A stretch of 45,494 nucleotides of DNA. It comes from an uncultured Bacteroidales bacterium (GTDB lineage: Bacteria > Bacteroidota > Bacteroidia > Bacteroidales > UBA932). Location: assembly GCA_910585445.1 (NCBI GenBank), contig CAJUEK010000015.1, forward strand, positions 1 to 45,494, written 5' to 3'. The notes below the pieces were generated by a model. It did no database searches and was not told the DNA's origin. It saw nothing but the letters and a program-made list of their open reading frames with translations. Positions 24,849 to 33,129 of the stretch are shown piece by piece. Every line of letters starts with the position of its first letter. Position 1 is the stretch's first letter. The position numbers and the translations under genes are program-made.

Positions 24849-26156
24849 ATGAGCCTTTTAGCTATTGTGGGCAGGCCGAATGTCGGAAAGTCCACACTTT
24901 TCAACCGCCTTGTGGGAATGAGGCAGGCAATAGTGGACGAGACGGCCGGAGTTACGCGCGACAGGCACTATGGAAGGTGCGAATGGTGCGGAACCGAGTT
25001 CTCGGTCGTTGACACGGGAGGATACACCTCAAATTCGGATGACGTATTTGAGGAGGAAATCCGCAAACAGATAATGCTTGCCGTAGAAGAAGCGTCAGTC
25101 GTGCTTTTCATGGTTGAGGCCGGCACCGGAATAACGGATTACGATGAGGAAATCGCGGACATACTGCGCCGCAGCGGCAAACCGGTCGTGCTTGCCGTGA
25201 ATAAGGTGGACACCGGAGACAAGATGTATGATTCATACCAGTTCTATTCACTCGGACTGGGAGAGGTCTGGAGCATTTCATCTGCGAACGGAAGCGGCAC
25301 GGGAGACCTGCTGGACGAGATTGTCAGGCTTCTTCCCGAGGAGGACCCGGACAAGGACGAGCATCCGGAGCTTCCGCACTTCACCATCGTGGGCAAGCCG
25401 AATGTCGGAAAGTCATCCCTGACGAATGCGCTTCTGGGACGTGACAGGAACATTGTAACCCCTGTGGCAGGCACTACACGCGACTCCATAGCTACCCTGT
25501 ACAACAAGTTCGGGCATGAGTTCATGCTTGTCGATACGGCCGGCATGAGGAAAAAGGCAAAGGTGCACGAAGACCTTGAGTTCTATTCCGTAATGAGGTC
25601 CATCAGGGCCATCGAGCATTCTGACGTCTGCATACTCATGGTTGACGCACAGACCGGAATAGAGGCTCAGGACATGAGCATCTTCAACCTTATCCAGCGC
25701 AACCGCAAGGGCTGCGTGGTCGTTGTGAACAAGTGGGATACCATTGAGAAGGACAGCAACACGATGAAAGAGTATGTCGAGGCAATCAAGTCAAGGCTCG
25801 CCCCTTTCAATGACCTTCCAATCATATTCACTTCCGTCATAAACAAGCAGAGGATAATGGATGTGCTCAATGCGGCCGCGCATGTATATGAGAACTACTC
25901 GAGGAAAATACCGACTTCGAAGCTCAATGAGGAGATGCTTCCTGAAATAGAGAATTATCCTCCTCCGGCATGGAAGGGAAAGTATATCAAGATAAAATAT
26001 GCAACCCAGCTGCCGACGCGCTTCCCGTCATTCGCATTTTTCTGCAATCTTCCGCAGTACATACGCGAACCGTACAGGAGGTTCATCGAGAACAGACTGC
26101 GCGAGAAATTCGACCTTCTCGGATGTCCGGTACAGGTGTTCTTCCGCCAGAAATAG
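24849..26156 (+). CDS. der: Ribosome biogenesis GTPase Der (EngA)
   Basis: A 435-aa tandem GTPase acting in 50S ribosome assembly. Domain 1: G1 GRPNVGKST (8-16), G3 DTGG, G4 NKVD. Domain 2: G1 GKPNVGKSS, G3 DTAGMRKKAK, G4 NKWD. A KH-like domain closes the protein (PTRFPSFAFFCN). Length and order match the family. It is the last gene of the engB operon and is followed by a strong terminator. Confidence 0.97.
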   Translation: MSLLAIVGRPNVGKSTLFNRLVGMRQAIVDETAGVTRDRHYGRCEWCGTEFSVVDTGGYTSNSDDVFEEEIRKQIMLAVEEASVVLFMVEAGTGITDYDEEIADILRRSGKPVVLAVNKVDTGDKMYDSYQFYSLGLGEVWSISSANGSGTGDLLDEIVRLLPEEDPDKDEHPELPHFTIVGKPNVGKSSLTNALLGRDRNIVTPVAGTTRDSIATLYNKFGHEFMLVDTAGMRKKAKVHEDLEFYSVMRSIRAIEHSDVCILMVDAQTGIEAQDMSIFNLIQRNRKGCVVVVNKWDTIEKDSNTMKEYVEAIKSRLAPFNDLPIIFTSVINKQRIMDVLNAAAHVYENYSRKIPTSKLNEEMLPEIENYPPPAWKGKYIKIKYATQLPTRFPSFAFFCNLPQYIREPYRRFIENRLREKFDLLGCPVQVFFRQK

Positions 26157-26181
26157 CGCGGCAGGAATACAAGAACGATCA

Positions 26182-26224
26182 AGGGGCGGCCTTAAGTCAA
26201 TCGACTTGCGGCCGCCCCTCTTTT
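26182..26224 (+). terminator. Terminator of the engB-prs-der operon
   Basis: A GC-rich hairpin (AGGGGCGGCC arms, extended by AAGTC/GACTT, 4-base loop) is followed directly by a T-run. It lies 25 bases after der. Confidence 0.9.
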
Positions 26225-26307
26225 AACCCTTATTATTAACAACTAAACTAACTGCGTAATGACATATTGCAAAGCCTGTGCCAAAATAGCGCAAGAATCA
26301 GCGCAAA

Positions 26308-26721
26308 TCAGTCCGGGCGCTCTATCTTGAGATGCTGTATGTTATAGGAAGAATCCTTGTATCCGACAAAAATCGTCACTATGAACATCTCGCCTCCAGC
26401 TGTAAGTGTTCCGATGGCATATTTCATATTCATCCTGCCTGTCATATGAGTGATTTCAAAGGAACGCGGAGTATATGACCTGAAAAACGACTTCATAATC
26501 TGGCAGGCCTGGTTCCGGCTCGAGTCGTTCGATGAGGAGAATATCGTTATTTCAAGATTGTCAGAAAACCATGCGGACAATTTTTCGGCATCTCCCGCCG
26601 CAATGTATTTGGCAATAGGTGTGAAGACATCATAGCCGTCTCCCTGGGCATAAGAGGACGCCGGGAAGGCCATCAGGACTGCTGCCGCAGTCCATACGGA
26701 CGCTGTTCTATGTTTCATCAT
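26308..26721 (-). CDS. DUF4783 family secreted protein
   Basis: A 137-aa protein with a cleavable signal peptide (MMKHRTASVWTAAAVLMAFP, cleavage likely after SYAQ). The mature part, DVFTPIAKYIAAGDAEKLSAWFSDNLEITIF, SRNQACQIMKSFFRSYTPRSFEITH and GEMFIVTIFVGYKD, matches my memory of DUF4783, an NTF2-like fold found in Bacteroidota. Function is unknown. It stands alone, with its 3' end facing the der operon and its 5' end facing the rlmH promoter. Confidence 0.82.
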   Translation of the reverse strand: MMKHRTASVWTAAAVLMAFPASSYAQGDGYDVFTPIAKYIAAGDAEKLSAWFSDNLEITIFSSSNDSSRNQACQIMKSFFRSYTPRSFEITHMTGRMNMKYAIGTLTAGGEMFIVTIFVGYKDSSYNIQHLKIERPD

Positions 26722-26835
26722 GACTTTTCTTGTGATTGGACCGGGGATTATTGCAAAAATCGAGCCTGAGCAGCCTTTAAGGCGTCGTCAATCAACATTC
26801 CCGCGCATCAGGGACGGTATTTTTACAGAAGTTTT

Positions 26836-26924
26836 TATATTTGTGCTTCGCACACATATAATGATGCGCCTCGGCATAATCAAAGTAAACTTTGCTTCTG
26901 CTCTCGGCTTTCGCTATATTTGCG
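26836..26924. repeat. Hairpin repeat unit upstream of rlmH (inverted orientation)
   Basis: Read on the minus strand it gives GCAAATATAG, CGAAAGCCGAGAGCAGAAG, an inner CAAAGT-TT-ACTTTG hairpin, GCCGAGGCG, then TGTGC-GAA-GCACA and CAAATATA. This is one unit of the family seen at 4753-5095. It points toward rlmH just as the ileS copy points toward ileS. Confidence 0.8.
26915..26922 (+). promoter_or_regulatory. -7 box for rlmH and the histidine kinase
   Basis: TATATTTG matches TAnnTTTG and lies 23 bases before the rlmH ATG. It is the gene-proximal box of the repeat unit. Confidence 0.65.
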
Positions 26925-26945
26925 TTAATTTAGAAAACGCGTCTG

Positions 26946-27419
26946 ATGAAAATTACTTTGCTTACGGTCGGTAAGACCGACAAGGGATGGATAAGGGAAG
27001 GCCTGGACATATACCTGTCAAGGCTAAAGCATTATGTGCCTTTTCAAATGATTGAAATCCCTGAGCTAAAAAATGTCTCCGCACTCACGAAAGAACAGAT
27101 AAAGACAAAGGAAGGAGAGCTGATTCTGAAAAATGCGCAGCCCTCCGATGAACTTGTGCTGCTCGACGAGAGAGGCCGGATCTATTCCTCGACGGAACTG
27201 GCCGGAATGCTGCAGGACAAGATGGCCCGCAGCGGCAGGGACCTTGTTTTCGTCATAGGCGGAGCATACGGTTTCTCGGATGAAGTTTACCGCAGGGCAG
27301 GCTCAATGCTGTCCCTTTCAAAAATGACATTTTCACACCAGATGGTCAGGGTGATATTCGCGGAGCAGATATACCGCGCCTTCACGATAATGCGCGGAGA
27401 GCCTTACCATCACGAATAA
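26946..27419 (+). CDS. rlmH: 23S rRNA (pseudouridine-1915-N3)-methyltransferase RlmH
   Basis: A SPOUT methyltransferase that modifies helix 69 of 23S rRNA in the assembled ribosome. The 157-aa protein has LDERGRIYSS, FVIGGAYGFSDEV in the SAM-binding knot, LSKMTFSHQMVRVIFAEQIYRA and the C-terminal GEPYHHE. Length and motifs are standard. The histidine kinase gene starts nine bases downstream, so the two are likely co-transcribed. Confidence 0.97.
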   Translation: MKITLLTVGKTDKGWIREGLDIYLSRLKHYVPFQMIEIPELKNVSALTKEQIKTKEGELILKNAQPSDELVLLDERGRIYSSTELAGMLQDKMARSGRDLVFVIGGAYGFSDEVYRRAGSMLSLSKMTFSHQMVRVIFAEQIYRAFTIMRGEPYHHE

Positions 27420-27427
27420 GAGGAGAA

Positions 27428-30400
27428 ATGAAGACACGCGAACTTTTACATAAGAAACTCCCGCTTGTCGGACTCGTGCTTGCATTGTCATTCTTTGTGT
27501 TGTCCATGGCAAGCAGCAGCTCGGTAGGTGACATCGAAAAAGTGGCAGACAAGGCGTCAGCAAGGATAGAAAAGCGACTGGCCGTACTTGACGGCTACAT
27601 AAGGCTGGCCATGGAAACCCCTGAAGACGAGTTCATCTTGCCGGGCGGCATTCCTGAAGACATGGTCATATACCGCTATGTGAATGATTCGCTCCAGTCC
27701 TGGAGCAACCAGTTCGGCATAATGAACGACGACATATCCTCAAAGATTTATTTCCAGAGACTCAGCGCATTCAACCGGAGGATAAGTTCACCGCTTGTGG
27801 ACATCACGGGAGAATATTCGTATATGAACCTCGGGCTGAAATGGTATGTCGTGAAAGCCGTTAACGGTACGCACAATGACAAGGTGATAGCAGGCCTTGA
27901 AATCAAGAACGCCCTCATAGACGACATCAGCGGAAATGACAACGGAGTAAACAGGCGGCTAAGGCTTCCCGGGAAATATTCCGTGCTTCCTCTGAACAAC
28001 AGCGGAGGCTCGGCCGTGACAATAGGCGGCGCACCCATGTTCAAGGTGCTATACGACCCGGGGCAGATGAATCCGTTCTTTGACAACTCGATGCTCAGAT
28101 GGATTGCGCTCGCGCTTTTTGCAGCCGTCACGGTGCTGTTCCTCATAGGACACCGCACACTGAGGGTCTATGCGTCCGTAATAGTGACATTGACGATACT
28201 TTACGCCATGGCTTACCTGTGGGGAGAGCAGATGAACGGGACCCACTCGCTCTTCTCCCCGACCGTCTATGCCGACGGGCCGTTTTTCTTTTCGCTCGGG
28301 GCGTTGATTGTCACAAACACTTATATTACGCTGCTGTTCTTCTGCATCTATCTTGTCAAGGGCAGGCTCACGCAGCTGCAGATGAGAAACAAAAAGAGGC
28401 GCAGGCTCAAGCTGGGCATCTCAATTCTGACGGCGTCCGCATCAATAATCGCGTTGTGCGCATATATACACTTGACGCTGACCAGCCTGATTCTCAATTC
28501 CAACATTTCCCTTGAACTGTACAGATGGAGCGAGCATATCGTTTTCACCGCCATGGTGTATCTGTCTTATACCGGACTCGCTCTATGCCTGCCTCTCACT
28601 CTACAGCTCATGAGGCCAGCTATACGGGAGTTCACAGGAAAGAAACTGAATTTCCTCTCAAGGAAACCGCTGATACTCTTCTTTTTCCTGACTGCAGCTT
28701 ATTTCACGATTACCTCAAGTGCCCTCGGATTCAGGAAGGAGCAGGACAGGGTGATGGTATGGGCAAACCGCCTGGCAATAGACAGAGACCTCAGCCTTGA
28801 AGTCCAGTTGCGCAACATAGAGGAGGACATCGCGTCAGACCAGCTTATTTCATCGCTTGCCGCACTGGACAATACATCGGGAATGATTCTGAACAGGGTT
28901 GCGGAATATTACCTGAACAGGATAAAGCAGTCATATGACATCAGCATAAATGTATTCCGCGACGGTGACAAGGCGGCACAGCCGTTCATGAACATTGCCC
29001 TGGAAAACGGCGAACCGATTGCGGAAGGCTCCCGCTTCTACTTCATCGACTACGGGAACGGGAACACCTGCTACATGGGACTGTTCATGTATTACAGGCA
29101 CGGTACAGGCCTGACAAGGGTGTTCCTTCAGATTGAGCCTGATTCGAACAAGGAAGGAAGAGGATACTACAGGATACTCGGACATTTCGCCAAGCCGGGA
29201 GATGTGAACATTCCGCCATACTATTCATATGCCAAGTACAACAGGGGAAGGCTTGCATCATATAAGGGCACGTATCCATACCCGAACAAATATGCATTCG
29301 ACTTCGGCCAGGGCGATGACTATGCCGTTTACAGGACCAAGAAGCACACTCACTTCATAAAGCGGATAAGCGATGAGGAGATGATTGTGATTTCACGCCC
29401 TCAGAGGAACATAATGACGTTCTGCGTGGCATTCTCATACCTTTTCCTCATCCTCATGCTGTTCACGATGCTGCTGACCTCCGGAAAAAAAAGGACAAAG
29501 GCCTTCAAGAACAATTATTTCAAGACTAAGATAAACACGATACTTTTCGTGTCGTCATTCCTCATCCTGGCCAGCATGACTGCGGTGAGCATCATATTCG
29601 TGTACCAGAGGAACGAGTCCAACATGTTCAGCATGATGGCATCCCGGATTACGACTGTACAGACGCTGCTGGAAAGCCGCACAAGGCACACAAGGGACTG
29701 GCAGGAGCTACTCTCGGCCGAATTTGACGCCGAACTTGACAATATCGGCAACATCATCAAGTCGGACATATCCCTGTTCACTCCGGGAGGGAAAGTGTTC
29801 CGCTCCACCACCCCTGAGGTATTTGAAAAGCATCTGATGGGAAGCCGCATCAAGGAAAAGGCGTTCTACAACATACGCAACCTAAACCAGAGATTCTATA
29901 TAAACAAGGAAAAGATAGCGGACTACTCCTATTGGTCACTGTATGCCCCGCTGCTGAACGACCAGGGCGAGATAATCGCAATAATCAGCATGCCATACAC
30001 AGGCAGCAGCTACGACTTCCGCAGGGAAGCACTGTTCCATGCCGCACTGCTCATCAACCTGTTCCTGCTTCTGCTGATAGTCTCACTGCTGTTCACCACA
30101 CGGGAGGTAAACGCGATGTTCGCTCCTCTGCTTGAGATAGGAAGGAAAATGAACAGGACAGACATCCACAACCTCGAGTTCATCGAATACGACAGGGACG
30201 ATGAGATTTCTTCGCTTGTCGATGCCTATAACCGTATGGTAAAGGATCTTGCAGACTCCACCAAACAGCTTGCACAGGCAGAGAGGGACAAGGCGTGGAG
30301 CCAGATGGCCCGCCAGGTAGCGCATGAAATCAAGAACCCTCTGACTCCTATAAAGCTGGAGATACAGCGGCTGATAAGGCTCAAGCAGAACAACAACCCT

Positions 30401-31003
30401 AAATGGGAGGAGAAGTTCGACAAGGTGGCATCGGTAATCCTTGAGCACATCGACATTTTGAGTGACACTGCCAACGAGTTCTCCACCTTCGCAAAGCTCT
30501 ACAATGAGGCTCCGGTACTGCTTGACCTTGACAAGATACTCAAGGACCAGCTGGTCATCTTCGACAATAAGGAAAATATCAGGATTTCCTACATAGGTAT
30601 GGAACACGCATATGCCATGGCACCTAAGCCGCAGCTCATACGCGTGTTCGTCAACCTGATAACAAACGCCATCCAGGCAGTAGAAATCCAGCAGAAGGAA
30701 TCTGCCGGGGATGAGGGGGAAACTGCGGCCGGACATGTCCTGATTTGCCTGAGGAACAGCACCAGGGACGGATATTACGACATTGTGTTCGACGACAGCG
30801 GCCCTGGAGTCAAAGAGGAGAATCTCGGCAAGCTCTTCACGCCGAACTTCACGACCAAGACGAGCGGTACCGGACTCGGCCTCGCAATATGCCACAACAT
30901 AATTGAAAAGTGCGAGGGCGAAATCCGGTACCAGAAATCATTTGCTCTTGGCGGGGCCAGTTTCGTGGTAACTATACCGAAACACTCCGGCCAGATAGGC
31001 TAA
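27428..31003 (+). CDS. Very large NtrY-like membrane sensor histidine kinase
   Basis: A 1191-aa kinase. It has an N-terminal helix (about 13-30), an outside domain, a cluster of about six helices (220-440), a second outside domain (about 450-650), three more helices and a HAMP-like region after FTTREVNAMFAPLLEIG. The H-box is ARQVAHEIKNPLTPIKLEIQ with His966 as phosphoacceptor. The ATPase domain has NLITNAIQA (N box), DDSGPGV and TKTSGTGLGLAI (G boxes). The catalytic part resembles NtrY. The likely partner is the convergent response regulator, whose stop codon overlaps this one. The signal is unknown; the two large extracytoplasmic segments are the obvious sensors. Confidence 0.9.
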   Translation: MKTRELLHKKLPLVGLVLALSFFVLSMASSSSVGDIEKVADKASARIEKRLAVLDGYIRLAMETPEDEFILPGGIPEDMVIYRYVNDSLQSWSNQFGIMNDDISSKIYFQRLSAFNRRISSPLVDITGEYSYMNLGLKWYVVKAVNGTHNDKVIAGLEIKNALIDDISGNDNGVNRRLRLPGKYSVLPLNNSGGSAVTIGGAPMFKVLYDPGQMNPFFDNSMLRWIALALFAAVTVLFLIGHRTLRVYASVIVTLTILYAMAYLWGEQMNGTHSLFSPTVYADGPFFFSLGALIVTNTYITLLFFCIYLVKGRLTQLQMRNKKRRRLKLGISILTASASIIALCAYIHLTLTSLILNSNISLELYRWSEHIVFTAMVYLSYTGLALCLPLTLQLMRPAIREFTGKKLNFLSRKPLILFFFLTAAYFTITSSALGFRKEQDRVMVWANRLAIDRDLSLEVQLRNIEEDIASDQLISSLAALDNTSGMILNRVAEYYLNRIKQSYDISINVFRDGDKAAQPFMNIALENGEPIAEGSRFYFIDYGNGNTCYMGLFMYYRHGTGLTRVFLQIEPDSNKEGRGYYRILGHFAKPGDVNIPPYYSYAKYNRGRLASYKGTYPYPNKYAFDFGQGDDYAVYRTKKHTHFIKRISDEEMIVISRPQRNIMTFCVAFSYLFLILMLFTMLLTSGKKRTKAFKNNYFKTKINTILFVSSFLILASMTAVSIIFVYQRNESNMFSMMASRITTVQTLLESRTRHTRDWQELLSAEFDAELDNIGNIIKSDISLFTPGGKVFRSTTPEVFEKHLMGSRIKEKAFYNIRNLNQRFYINKEKIADYSYWSLYAPLLNDQGEIIAIISMPYTGSSYDFRREALFHAALLINLFLLLLIVSLLFTTREVNAMFAPLLEIGRKMNRTDIHNLEFIEYDRDDEISSLVDAYNRMVKDLADSTKQLAQAERDKAWSQMARQVAHEIKNPLTPIKLEIQRLIRLKQNNNPKWEEKFDKVASVILEHIDILSDTANEFSTFAKLYNEAPVLLDLDKILKDQLVIFDNKENIRISYIGMEHAYAMAPKPQLIRVFVNLITNAIQAVEIQQKESAGDEGETAAGHVLICLRNSTRDGYYDIVFDDSGPGVKEENLGKLFTPNFTTKTSGTGLGLAICHNIIEKCEGEIRYQKSFALGGASFVVTIPKHSGQIG

Positions 31004-32157
31004 AGGACGTAGCTTCTTACATCCGAAGCAGTGATGCGGTCTCCAGAAAGGATGAGCAGACGCTCTACCACATTGCGCAGCTCCCTGATGTTTCCTGTCC
31101 AGTTCTTGTCAACCAGAAGCTGCATGGCATCCGCGTCCACAGGGCGCTGGGCCATGCCGGTTTCGTTGCATATCTGGCCGATGAAATACTCGACAAGAAG
31201 AGGAATGTCCCCCTTGCGGTCATCCAGAGACGGCATATTGATGACAATCACGCTAAGACGGTGGTAAAGGTCCTCCCTGAAGTTGCCTTTCAGGATTTCC
31301 TCCTTGAGATTCTTGTTTGTTGCGGCAAGCACCCTCACGTCAACTGTGATGTCCTTGTCGCTTCCCACACGCGAGAGTTTCCTCTCCTGAAGCACACGCA
31401 GCACTTTTGCCTGGGCGGCAAGTGACATGTCTCCGATTTCGTCAAGGAAGAGCGTTCCCTTGTCAGCCTGCTCGAATTTGCCCTTGTGCTGCTTGATTGC
31501 GGACGTGAAGGCTCCTTTCTCATGGCCGAACAGTTCGCTTTCAATCAGTTCTGAAGGTATGGCGGCACAGTTGACCTCCACATATGGCATGGATGAGCGG
31601 CTGCTCTTCTGGTGAAGACTGCGGGCCACGAGTTCCTTTCCGGTACCGTTGGAGCCGATTATGAGAACCCTGGCATCTGTCGGAGCCACCTTGTCAATCA
31701 TTTCCTTCACATGGGCGATAGGGACTGACTCGCCGACCATCTGCTGGCCATATACCTTTTTCTTCAGGATTTTAGTTTCCCTGACCAGGGAGACTTTCTC
31801 AGTCGCATTCTTTATTGTAATGAAAATGCGGTTCAGGTCAAGAGGTTTCTGAATGAAGTCGAAAGCTCCCCTCTTGATACATTCCACGGCCGTATCAATG
31901 TCACCGTGCCCGGAAATCATTATGACTGCGGAGTCGATTCCCATTTCAGTCAATTTGTCGAGAACTTCCATGCCGTCCATCTCCGGCATCTTGATGTCAC
32001 AGAAAATCACGCGGTATTTTTCCTTCTCCACCATCTCGCAGCCCTGTACACCGTTTTCCGCGACATCCACATCATAGCCTTCGTCCGCCAGTATCTCCTT
32101 CAGAGAATTTCTGATGGACCTCTCATCATCAATAACAAGAATTTTCATATTGTCCAA
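31000..32157 (-). CDS. NtrC-type response regulator (REC-AAA+) lacking the DNA-binding domain
   Basis: A 385-aa protein. The receiver domain has Asp54 (FCDIKMPEMDG) as phosphosite. The sigma54-activator AAA+ domain has Walker A GSNGTGKE (168-175), the loop GAFTSA (215-220) where GAFTGA is usual, and Walker B TLFLDE. It ends just after LRNVVERLLILSGDRITASDV, so the C-terminal Fis-type helix-turn-helix is missing. I recall similar short regulators with GAFTSA in other Bacteroidota, so truncation in this strain is unlikely. An alternative start is MKILVIDDE at 32148. Its gene converges on the kinase gene with 4 bp overlap. Confidence 0.9.
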   Translation of the reverse strand: MDNMKILVIDDERSIRNSLKEILADEGYDVDVAENGVQGCEMVEKEKYRVIFCDIKMPEMDGMEVLDKLTEMGIDSAVIMISGHGDIDTAVECIKRGAFDFIQKPLDLNRIFITIKNATEKVSLVRETKILKKKVYGQQMVGESVPIAHVKEMIDKVAPTDARVLIIGSNGTGKELVARSLHQKSSRSSMPYVEVNCAAIPSELIESELFGHEKGAFTSAIKQHKGKFEQADKGTLFLDEIGDMSLAAQAKVLRVLQERKLSRVGSDKDITVDVRVLAATNKNLKEEILKGNFREDLYHRLSVIVINMPSLDDRKGDIPLLVEYFIGQICNETGMAQRPVDADAMQLLVDKNWTGNIRELRNVVERLLILSGDRITASDVRSYVL

Positions 32158-32182
32158 AAGTTTATGTTCTTAACAAAATTCG

Positions 32183-32345
32183 GCAAATATAGTGAAAGTT
32201 GAGTGCAGAGGAAAAATTTATTTTCACTCTGCAGAGACGCAAACGCATATATGCGCGAAGCGCAAATATAGCCAAAGCGGAGAGCAAAACGTCAAGCTTG
32301 CTTGTAAAGTTTTGCCGAAGCCAAGGCATATATATGTGTGCCCGG
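32183..32345. repeat. Two-unit hairpin repeat between the response regulator and cmk
   Basis: Unit 1 (from 32183) has GCAAATATAG, a hairpin GCAGAG-AAAAT-TT-ATTTT-CTCTGC, and TGCGC-GAA-GCGCA leading into CAAATATAG. Unit 2 (from about 32259) has GCAAAAC-TCAAGC-TT-GCTTG-GTTTTGC, then GCCGAAGCC and ATATATGTG. Arms differ from the ileS copies, but pairing is kept. Confidence 0.8.
32184..32191 (-). promoter_or_regulatory. -7 box for the response regulator gene
   Basis: Read leftward it is TATATTTG, 26 bases before the ATG. It is the gene-proximal box of the repeat, as at ileS and rlmH. Confidence 0.55.
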
Positions 32346-32361
32346 GACAAACATCGACATT

Positions 32362-32393
32362 TTTGGGAGTTTACACAATATTTTATAATTTTG
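32362..32393 (+). promoter_or_regulatory. Promoter of cmk-ispH
   Basis: TTTG at 32362-32365 and TAATTTTG at 32386-32393 are separated by 20 bases, a canonical Bacteroidota promoter. The cmk ATG is 40 bases downstream. Confidence 0.75.
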
Positions 32394-32433
32394 CGGAGTT
32401 ACTTCAAAAACGTTTTGTGTACCAGACCTGAAT

Positions 32434-33117
32434 ATGCGCATACCCGACATAATCATAGCCGTTGACGGCTACTCTTCCACAGGGAAGAGCTCCTTTGCAA
32501 AAATCATAGCAAACGAATTTTCTTTTCTTTATCTTGACTCCGGAGCGCTCTACAGAGGCGTCACCCTGTTCGCCATAGAGAACGGCTACATTGACGCGGA
32601 CGGAAGCATTGACGTCCCCGGACTTGACAAGGCCCTTGATGGACTTGACCTGCATTTCGGAGAAAAAGGCACATATATAGGAGACAGGTGCATAGAGAGG
32701 GAAATCAGGTCCCTTGCCGTGGCAGACAAGGTAAGCCCGATAGCTACTGTTCCTCAGGTGAGGGAGTTCGTTGACAAAAAGCTCAGGGAGTTCGGAAGGC
32801 TAAAGCGCGTGGTAATGGACGGACGTGACATCGGAACCACAGTGTTCCCGGATGCGGAGCTAAAGATATTCATGACTGCCGACCCTATGGTAAGGGCGCG
32901 CAGAAGGGCTGACGAGATGCATTCCAAGGGTGAAGAAGCCGACTTAAACGACGTGCTGAAAAACCTTCAGGAGCGTGACTGGATAGATTCACACAGGGAG
33001 ACCTCACCTCTGGCCAAGGCAGAAGATGCGGTTGTGCTTGACAATTCAGACATGACCATGGAAGACCAGATGAAGTGGCTGAGAAACATCATAGCGGAGC
33101 GTTTCTGCTGCGCATAA
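32434..33117 (+). CDS. cmk: Cytidylate kinase
   Basis: Phosphorylates CMP and dCMP using ATP. The 227-aa protein has a P-loop VDGYSSTGKSSFAK (residues 10-23), YLDSGALYRGVT, RDIGTTVFPDAELKIFMTADP and the lid region RARRRADEMHSKGE. The P-loop has Ser-Ser where many Cmk proteins have Pro-Ala, but other Bacteroidota share that, to my knowledge. It is followed after 12 bases by ispH. Confidence 0.95.
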   Translation: MRIPDIIIAVDGYSSTGKSSFAKIIANEFSFLYLDSGALYRGVTLFAIENGYIDADGSIDVPGLDKALDGLDLHFGEKGTYIGDRCIEREIRSLAVADKVSPIATVPQVREFVDKKLREFGRLKRVVMDGRDIGTTVFPDAELKIFMTADPMVRARRRADEMHSKGEEADLNDVLKNLQERDWIDSHRETSPLAKAEDAVVLDNSDMTMEDQMKWLRNIIAERFCCA

Positions 33118-33129
33118 CATTCTCCTGAG

